Of a stretch of 64,000 nt of DNA, positions 58,514 to 64,000 are shown in pieces. Under the pieces are notes generated by a model, which was given only the letters and a program-made list of their open reading frames with translations, was not told where the DNA came from and did no database searches. The DNA comes from Pseudomonas brassicacearum. GTDB lineage: Bacteria > Pseudomonadota > Gammaproteobacteria > Pseudomonadales > Pseudomonadaceae. The translations under genes were made by a program, and so were the position numbers. Every line of letters begins with the position of its first letter. The stretch's first letter is position 1. Where the stretch lies: contig NZ_CP045701.2 of the NCBI RefSeq assembly GCF_009601685.2, forward strand, positions 5,642,001 through 5,706,000. The letters run 5' to 3'.

Positions 58514-59752
58514 ATGCCCAGCCAAGCGCCGCTGCTGCTCCGTCACCACCGTCCCTTCATCGCCTTCTGGCTGGCCCGGATATTCACCGCCAGCGGTTTC
58601 CAGATGCTCACCGTGGCCATCGGCTGGAACCTCTATCAACTGACCGGCAACGTCCTGGACCTCGGCCTGGTGGGGTTGGTCGAGTTTGCCCCGCGCGTGC
58701 TGTTCATGCTCCACACCGGGCATGTGGCCGACCGCTATGACCGCCGTAAAGTCGCGGCCATCTGCCAGTCATTGCAGGCGATGATTGCCCTGGCGCTGGT
58801 GATCGGCAGCGCCACCGACCATGTCACGCGGGAGATGATCTTCATCCTCGCCTTCCTGCTGGGCGCCGCCCGCTCCTTCGAAATGCCGACCACCCAGGCG
58901 CTGCTGCCGAGCATCGTGCCGGCCGGCCTGTTTCCCCGTGCCGTGGCCGCCGCGCAATCGGCCCAACAGTCGGCCACCATCGTCGCCCCGGCGCTCGGCG
59001 GCTTGCTCTACGCCTTCGGCAGCGTCTGGGTCTATGGGCCGACCGTAGTGCTTTACCTGATTGCCTGCTGCCTGATGCTCAACCTACCCGCCCGGCAGAC
59101 GCCGCTGAACAAAGGCAAGGCGACGCTGGATTCGCTGCTGGCCGGGATTCGCTTCATTCGCAGCCGCCCGGACATTCTCGGGGCGATTTCCCTGGACCTG
59201 TTCGCGGTGTTGCTCGGCGGCGCGACGGCGCTGCTGCCGGTGTTTGCCAAGGACATCCTGCTCACCGGTCCCTGGGGCCTGGGCCTGTTGCGGTCGGCGC
59301 CGGCGGTCGGGGCCTTGCTGATGTCGCTGTGGCTGGCGCGGTTTGCCGTGGAGCGCAAGGTCGGCCGGGTGATGTTCACCGCGGTGGGCGTGTTCGGCGT
59401 CGCCACCATTGCGTTCGGCCTTTCCACCTCGTTCTGGTTTTCCCTGGCGGTGCTGGTGGTGCTGGGCGCGGCGGACATGATCAGCATGGTGATCCGCGCC
59501 TCCTTCGTGCAACTGGAAACACCCGATGAAATGCGCGGCCGGGTCAGCGCGGTGAACGGGCTGTTCATCGGCGCCTCGAACCAGTTGGGCGAGTTCGAGT
59601 CCGGCCTCACTGCCCACTGGTTCGGCACCGTACCGGCGGTGGTCATGGGCGGCATCGGTACGCTGCTGGTGACCGGGGTCTGGATCAAATTGTTCCCGAC
59701 CCTGGCCAACCGCGACCGAATGCACGAAGCAATGGATGAAGCCAAAGCCTAG
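58514..59752 (+). CDS. MFS transporter (EntS-like, MFS_3 family)
   Basis: 412-residue major facilitator with 12 hydrophobic segments, GHVADRYDRRKV in the loop 2-3 motif, a FEMPTTQALLPSIV helix and a DRMHEAMDEAKA tail. The MFS_3 type includes EntS and other exporters, so efflux is more likely than uptake. No siderophore gene is close. It overlaps the convergent molybdoenzyme gene by 4 bases. Confidence 0.82.
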   Translation: MPSQAPLLLRHHRPFIAFWLARIFTASGFQMLTVAIGWNLYQLTGNVLDLGLVGLVEFAPRVLFMLHTGHVADRYDRRKVAAICQSLQAMIALALVIGSATDHVTREMIFILAFLLGAARSFEMPTTQALLPSIVPAGLFPRAVAAAQSAQQSATIVAPALGGLLYAFGSVWVYGPTVVLYLIACCLMLNLPARQTPLNKGKATLDSLLAGIRFIRSRPDILGAISLDLFAVLLGGATALLPVFAKDILLTGPWGLGLLRSAPAVGALLMSLWLARFAVERKVGRVMFTAVGVFGVATIAFGLSTSFWFSLAVLVVLGAADMISMVIRASFVQLETPDEMRGRVSAVNGLFIGASNQLGEFESGLTAHWFGTVPAVVMGGIGTLLVTGVWIKLFPTLANRDRMHEAMDEAKA

Positions 59753-61950
59753 AGCAACTTGTCGAGGGTGATGGGCAAGTCCCGCACCCGCTTGCCGGTG
59801 GCATGGTAAATCGCATTGGCCACCGCCGCTGCCACCCCGACGACGCCGATTTCACCCACGCCCTTGGACCCGAGCGCATTGACGATCTCGTCATGTTCTT
59901 CGACGAAAATCACCTCGATGTCGCCGATGTCGGCGTTGACCGGCACGTGATACTCGGCCAGGTTGTGGTTCATGTGGCGACCCAAGGCGTGGTCCGTCAG
60001 GGTTTCTTCGTGCAAGGCCATGCCGACGCCCCACACCACGCCACCGAGAATCTGGCTGCGGGCGGTTTTCGGGTTGACGACCCGGCCAGCGGCAATGGCG
60101 CTGACCACGCGATTGACCTTCACCGTCCCCAGGTCTTCGTCCACCAGCACTTCGACGAACACCGCCGAGTGAGTGGCCGTGGCGCAGGCCTGGCGTTTTG
60201 CGTCCGGCTCGGCGGTGACCTGGGCCTGCAACGGCGTCTCGCCGCTTTTCTGCGCCAACTGCGCCAATGCAACACTCGCTTCGCCCAGCCGCAGCTGACC
60301 ATCGACAAACATCACTTGCTCAAGGGTCGCGCCGCTGAAGGCCGGACACGCCTGACGGGCCACGGCCAGGAGTTTTTCCTTCAGCGCTTCACAGGCCTGC
60401 TGCACGGCGGTGCCCACCGACGAGACAGTGAACGAGCCGCCCTGCAGCGGCGCGGTGGGCAGCGACGAATCCCCCAGGACAAACGTAACGTCCCCAAGGG
60501 AAACGCCTGACGCCTCGGCGGCGATCTGGGTCATGACCGTGTAGGTCCCGGTGCCGATGTCAGTGGTGGCGCTGCTGACGGTCAGCTTGCCATGGGTATC
60601 CAGCGACGCCCTGGCGCTAGCCTTCTGCTGCATGGCCTCCCACACGCCGCCGGCCATGCCCCAGCCCACCAGTTGCCGGCCTTCACGCATGCTGCGCGGT
60701 TCCGGGTTGCGCTTGTCCCAGCCGAAACGACGGGCACCTTGGGCATAGCACTCACGCAACTCCTTGCTGGAATACGGCTTGCCTTCGTTCTCGTTGCGTT
60801 CGGCGTAGTTGATCAAGCGCAATTGCACCGGATCGATCGCCAGGGCACAGGCCAGTTCATCCATGGCGCACTCCAGGCCAATCAAGCCAAGGGCGGCACC
60901 GGGTGCGCGCATGTCCAAAGGCGTGTAGACGTCCAGGGGCACCAGTTTGTAGGTCAACTCGACGTTGTCGCAGTGATAGAGCATGCCGCTCCACTCCACC
61001 ACATGCTCGGTGAAATCCTCGAAACGCGAGGTCTGGCCGACGGCGGTGTGCGCCACGGCCAGCAGGCGACCGTTGGCCGCTGCCCCCAGTTGCACGCGCT
61101 GGAGGGTTCGCGGCCGATAGCCAAAGGTAAACATCTGCTGGCGCGTCAGGCTGACCCGCACCGAGCGTTTGAGGGCCAGTGCCGCCATCACGGCCAACGG
61201 CAATTGATATTGCGGGCGCAGCCCGGAACCGAAGGCGCCGCCGACAAACGCGGCAAACACTCGCACTTGCTCTTTTTCGAGCCCGAAGACTTTTTGCACA
61301 TAGGCCTGGCCGTTTTGCGTGCCTTGGGTCTTGTCGTGGATGTGCAGGCTGCCGTCAGGCTGATACAGCACGGTGGAGGCGTGCGGTTCCATCGGGTTGT
61401 GGTGTTCAATCGGCGTGCTGTAGGACACGTCCACGCTGAGCGTGGAGCTGGCGTACTCGCCCTGAAAATTCCCACGGGGCTTGGGTAATTCTGCCGGTGC
61501 CGGATGGGCGTCGTTTTGCAGGGTTATCAGATCGGTCTGATGATCCTCGGCCGCGTATTCGATGTCTATCAACGAACCGGCATACCGGGCCAACTCAAGA
61601 TTTTCCGCCACCACCAAGGCCAGTGGCTGACCGTTGTAGAGCACCTGATCGTCGTATAGGGGCCGGAACGGTGAGCCGTCCGCCGCATCGGCATCCTGGT
61701 AGGGCTCGTCGTAGCTGGCGATCCTCGGCCGGTTGGTGTGGTCGATGACCGCGACCACGCCAGGCAGCGCCAGGGCGCGGGCAGCATCGATGCGCAGCAC
61801 ACGGCCACGGGCGATAGTGCCGGACACGACGCTGCCGTGCAGCAGGCCGTCCTCGGGGTATTCAGCGGCGTAACGGGCCTGGCCCGTCACCTTGAGCAGG
61901 CCATCGACCCGGTCGAGTGGTTGCCCTATGGATTTGCTCGGAGCGTTCAT
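59749..61950 (-). CDS. molybdenum-binding large subunit of xanthine/aldehyde dehydrogenase (PaoC-like)
   Basis: 733-residue molybdopterin-cytosine-dinucleotide subunit, xanthine oxidase family. N-terminal a/b hammerhead (RVDGLLKVTGQARYAAEYP), GGAFGSGL, and the catalytic Glu in GSKGVGEIG near residue 700. The large-subunit ATG overlaps the FAD-subunit stop (TGATG), so the frame to 62151 is rejected. The three-gene order small-FAD-large and the 4Fe-4S site in the FAD subunit match E. coli PaoABC, an aldehyde dehydrogenase. Chaperone XdhC/PaoD is not in the window. Confidence 0.9.
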   Translation of the reverse strand: MNAPSKSIGQPLDRVDGLLKVTGQARYAAEYPEDGLLHGSVVSGTIARGRVLRIDAARALALPGVVAVIDHTNRPRIASYDEPYQDADAADGSPFRPLYDDQVLYNGQPLALVVAENLELARYAGSLIDIEYAAEDHQTDLITLQNDAHPAPAELPKPRGNFQGEYASSTLSVDVSYSTPIEHHNPMEPHASTVLYQPDGSLHIHDKTQGTQNGQAYVQKVFGLEKEQVRVFAAFVGGAFGSGLRPQYQLPLAVMAALALKRSVRVSLTRQQMFTFGYRPRTLQRVQLGAAANGRLLAVAHTAVGQTSRFEDFTEHVVEWSGMLYHCDNVELTYKLVPLDVYTPLDMRAPGAALGLIGLECAMDELACALAIDPVQLRLINYAERNENEGKPYSSKELRECYAQGARRFGWDKRNPEPRSMREGRQLVGWGMAGGVWEAMQQKASARASLDTHGKLTVSSATTDIGTGTYTVMTQIAAEASGVSLGDVTFVLGDSSLPTAPLQGGSFTVSSVGTAVQQACEALKEKLLAVARQACPAFSGATLEQVMFVDGQLRLGEASVALAQLAQKSGETPLQAQVTAEPDAKRQACATATHSAVFVEVLVDEDLGTVKVNRVVSAIAAGRVVNPKTARSQILGGVVWGVGMALHEETLTDHALGRHMNHNLAEYHVPVNADIGDIEVIFVEEHDEIVNALGSKGVGEIGVVGVAAAVANAIYHATGKRVRDLPITLDKLL

Positions 61951-62951
61951 CAGGCTTGTCCTCCCTGCGGTGCGCCACCCAACGCGGCATCGCTCAAGGC
62001 GCGGACAATTGCCCGGCGCGCCAATCGGACCTTGAAGCCGTTGTGCGCCAACGGCTCGGCGTGTTGCAGCAATGCATCGGCGGCGACGGTGAAAGTTTCG
62101 CGACTGACGGTCTGTCCGACCAGCCAGCTCTCCACGGCCCGGTCGCGCCACGGTTTGTGCGCCACGCCCCCCAGGGCCAGGCGCGCTCGGCGAATCACCG
62201 GCCCATCCAGTTCCAGCGCCGCCGCCACCGAGACCAGCGCGAAGGCGTAGGAGGCGCGGTCACGGATCTTCAGGTAGTGGCTATGGTCGGCAAAACCGGC
62301 GGCAGGCAACTCGATGGCGGTGATCAACTCATCGTCAGCCAGTTGATTATCGCGCTCCGGGGCGTCGCCGGGCAGGCGGTGGAAGTCGGCGAACTCGATG
62401 GTCCGCGCCCCGCCCCGCCCCAGGACATGGACCACCGCCTCCAGGGCCGCCAGGGCCACGCACATGTCGGAGGGATGGGTGGCGACACATTGATCGCTGG
62501 CACCGAAAATCGCGTGGATCCGGTTCAGACCGTTCCGGGCCGGACAACCGCTGCCGGGTCGACGCTTGTTGCACGGTACGCTCGCGTCATAGAAGTAATA
62601 GCAGCGAGTACGTTGCAACAGGTTGCCGCCGGTGCTGGCCATGTTGCGCAGTTGCGGCGAGGCGCCCGCCAGGATGGCCTGGGCCAGCAGCGGATAACGG
62701 CGCTCGATCCACGGGTGCCAGGCCAGGTCGGCATTGCTCACCAAGGCCCCGATCATCACCCCACCGGAAGGGGTTTCACTGAGGTCCGCCAGGGGCAACC
62801 CGGTAATGTCGATCAGGTGCTCGGGGCGGGTGAGGTTTTCCTTCATCAGGTCCAGCAGGTTGGTGCCGCCGGCGATGAAGCGGGAAACCGGGCTCGACAA
62901 GTCGACGGCCGCCTGCACGGTGTCGGGCTTGCTGTACTGGAAGGGATTCAT
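61950..62951 (-). CDS. FAD-binding subunit of xanthine/aldehyde dehydrogenase (PaoB-like)
   Basis: 333-residue FAD subunit. FAD motif FIAGGTNLLDLMK near residues 25-37. A Cys-rich insert (RTRCYY, VPCNKRR, SGCPARN, DQCVATH, DMCVAL) supplies ligands for the extra [4Fe-4S] cluster known in PaoB. ATG 62951 overlaps the small-subunit stop as ATGA. Confidence 0.9.
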   Translation of the reverse strand: MNPFQYSKPDTVQAAVDLSSPVSRFIAGGTNLLDLMKENLTRPEHLIDITGLPLADLSETPSGGVMIGALVSNADLAWHPWIERRYPLLAQAILAGASPQLRNMASTGGNLLQRTRCYYFYDASVPCNKRRPGSGCPARNGLNRIHAIFGASDQCVATHPSDMCVALAALEAVVHVLGRGGARTIEFADFHRLPGDAPERDNQLADDELITAIELPAAGFADHSHYLKIRDRASYAFALVSVAAALELDGPVIRRARLALGGVAHKPWRDRAVESWLVGQTVSRETFTVAADALLQHAEPLAHNGFKVRLARRAIVRALSDAALGGAPQGGQA

Positions 62952-63472
62952 TGATCACCTCCCGGTTGCCGGCAGAGCGGCAATGCCTCTTCGATGGCAT
63001 CACAAATATGGGTGTAGGCCCCGCAGCGGCACAGGTTGCCGCTCATCAGTTCACTGATTTGCGCGCGAGTTTGCGCCCTGCCCTCGTTGGCCAGCCCCAC
63101 CGCAGAACAGATCTGCCCTGGCGTGCAGTAACCGCACTGGAACGCGTCATGGGTGATGAACGCCTGCTGCATGGGATGCAATGCGTCATCACCGGCCAGG
63201 CCTTCGATGGTGGTCAATTCGGCGCCGTCGCACATCACCGCCAGGGTCAGGCAGGCATTGATCCGCTTGCCATCGCGCAGCACCGTACAGGCGCCGCACT
63301 GGCCGTGGTCGCAGCCTTTCTTGCTGCCCACCAGGTCCAGTTGCTCACGCAGCAAGTCCAGCAATGTGGTCCAGGCCAGCACTTGCAACTCACGCACCTG
63401 GCCATTGAGAGTCAGGCGGATCGGATGACGGACGAAGGACGCCGGCGTCGCTTCGGACAGGGTCGCGCTCAT
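62948..63472 (-). CDS. 2Fe-2S subunit of xanthine/aldehyde dehydrogenase (PaoA-like)
   Basis: 174-residue iron-sulfur subunit. First cluster CDHGQCGACTV with a later C (NACL); second cluster QCGYCTPG and NLCRCGAY. There is no Tat leader, which E. coli PaoA has, so the enzyme is likely cytoplasmic. The ATG at 63472 has AGGTGTTCC upstream; a start at 63484 adds only 4 residues. Confidence 0.92.
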   Translation of the reverse strand: MSATLSEATPASFVRHPIRLTLNGQVRELQVLAWTTLLDLLREQLDLVGSKKGCDHGQCGACTVLRDGKRINACLTLAVMCDGAELTTIEGLAGDDALHPMQQAFITHDAFQCGYCTPGQICSAVGLANEGRAQTRAQISELMSGNLCRCGAYTHICDAIEEALPLCRQPGGDQ

Positions 63473-63628
63473 GGAACACCTCACGGTTGGTCGTACTCGC
63501 GGCGTTTTGGGAAACCGCCGTCATAAGGGGTACGACTTCAGGGTGAGGCGAAGCGTTCAAGGCAAATGATTGACGTTGGAAGCCAGCGCCTTCAGTGGGT
63601 CCGCTCGCATCAAGGTTGAATGCGCTGA

Positions 63629-63658
63629 CGCCATCGCGAGCAAGCGCCCTCGCCACAG
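63629..63658. repeat. solo REP element
   Basis: CGCCATCGCGAGCAAGCGCC followed by CTCGCCACAG, one REP arm joined to a piece of the outer palindrome. The inverted partner is absent. The gap 63473-63679 has no gene. Confidence 0.65.
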
Positions 63659-63679
63659 ACCGATGCCCGCTGAAGAATG

Positions 63680-64000
63680 TCAGGCCAGCAATTCCGCCGC
63701 CACCACGCCTCTCACGCCCTTGCCACTGAGTTGTTCCACCAGCGTCAAGGCAAACGCCAGGGCGGCGGCCGAACCCTGGGCCGTGATGCAGTTGCCATCC
63801 ACCACCACGGGTTGATCCACGAAGCTGCAACCGGACAGTTGCTGGCTCACCGCCGGAAGGCAGGTCATGCGCCGCTGGCGCAGGACGCCGAATGCCTGCA
63901 GCGCCAGGGCCGGGGCTTCGGCGATGGCGGCGAAAAACCGTCCGGTGGCGGCCTGGCCCTTGATCAGTTGTTGCAGCGGCTGATGGGCAGCCAAGTGTTG
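63680..64000 (-). CDS. DJ-1/PfpI (ThiJ/YajL-like) family protein, 5' end outside window
   Basis: Partial; the C-terminal part (about 106 residues) is seen. VVDGNCITAQGSAAALAFALTLVEQLSGK is the C-terminal half of the DJ-1/YajL fold, and CLPAV the preceding strand; the family's nucleophilic Cys region would lie further upstream, beyond position 64000. Members act as deglycase-like/chaperone or thiamine-related proteins; specific function cannot be told. Confidence 0.78.
   Translation of the reverse strand, partial: QHLAAHQPLQQLIKGQAATGRFFAAIAEAPALALQAFGVLRQRRMTCLPAVSQQLSGCSFVDQPVVVDGNCITAQGSAAALAFALTLVEQLSGKGVRGVVAAELLA

Overview
The window is a chromosomal segment of a fluorescent-group Pseudomonas. 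The evidence is the gene order, which follows the P. aeruginosa PAO1 stretch I recall as PA4548-PA4615 (thiO, minor pilins, ispH-fkpB-lspA-ileS-ribF-murJ, rpsT, proB, obg, rpmA-rplU, ispB, fklB, morA-glyA, cobW-ybdD-cstA, mapZ, radA, ankB-katB, mscL, fpr), together with high G+C codon use and many short GTGGGAGC...GCTCCCAC palindromes (REP/REPIN elements) of the kind found in P. fluorescens relatives. No rRNA, tRNA, CRISPR array, prophage or insertion sequence was seen.

Layout. 1-7.6 kb: glycine oxidase and a type IV pilus minor-pilin operon (fimU-pilV-pilW-pilX-pilY1-pilE), tightly coupled by ATGA overlaps, with fimT alone on the other strand. 7.5-20.8 kb: housekeeping genes for isoprenoids, lipoprotein processing, translation, flavin synthesis, lipid II flipping, proline synthesis, ribosome assembly and quinone side chains. 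21-29.2 kb: small conserved proteins, a peptidyl-prolyl isomerase, a Lon-type protease and two exported proteins. 29.3-31.2 kb: an accessory two-gene module, an AAA/ABC-type ATPase overlapped by an HNH-like protein, which resembles a Septu-type (PtuA/PtuB) anti-phage pair and is the strongest candidate for an unusual system here. 31.3-39.6 kb: a small lipoprotein, a short-armed Gre-like factor, EttA, the c-di-GMP enzyme MorA and serine hydroxymethyltransferase. 39.8-43.6 kb: an orphan protein and a dicarboxylate transporter with two GntR/FadR regulators and recognisable operator sites. 43.6-53 kb: G3E GTPase, pyruvate/peptide transporter CstA with YbdD, PilZ protein MapZ, RadA, AnkB-KatB, MscL and Fpr. 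53-64 kb: a LuxR solo, RlmG, the cyanide-insensitive oxidase operon with an ANR-like box, an MFS exporter, a three-subunit molybdenum aldehyde/xanthine dehydrogenase and the 3' part of a DJ-1/PfpI-family gene cut by the window end.

Connections. MorA (c-di-GMP turnover), MapZ (c-di-GMP receptor) and the PilY1/minor-pilin operon (surface sensing) all belong to attachment control. KatB/AnkB, Fpr and the cyanide-insensitive oxidase belong to oxidative and respiratory stress. A Fur-like box over the promoter of an 85-residue protein adds iron control. REPINs occupy many of the intergenic gaps; some are stacked inside a second palindromic repeat.
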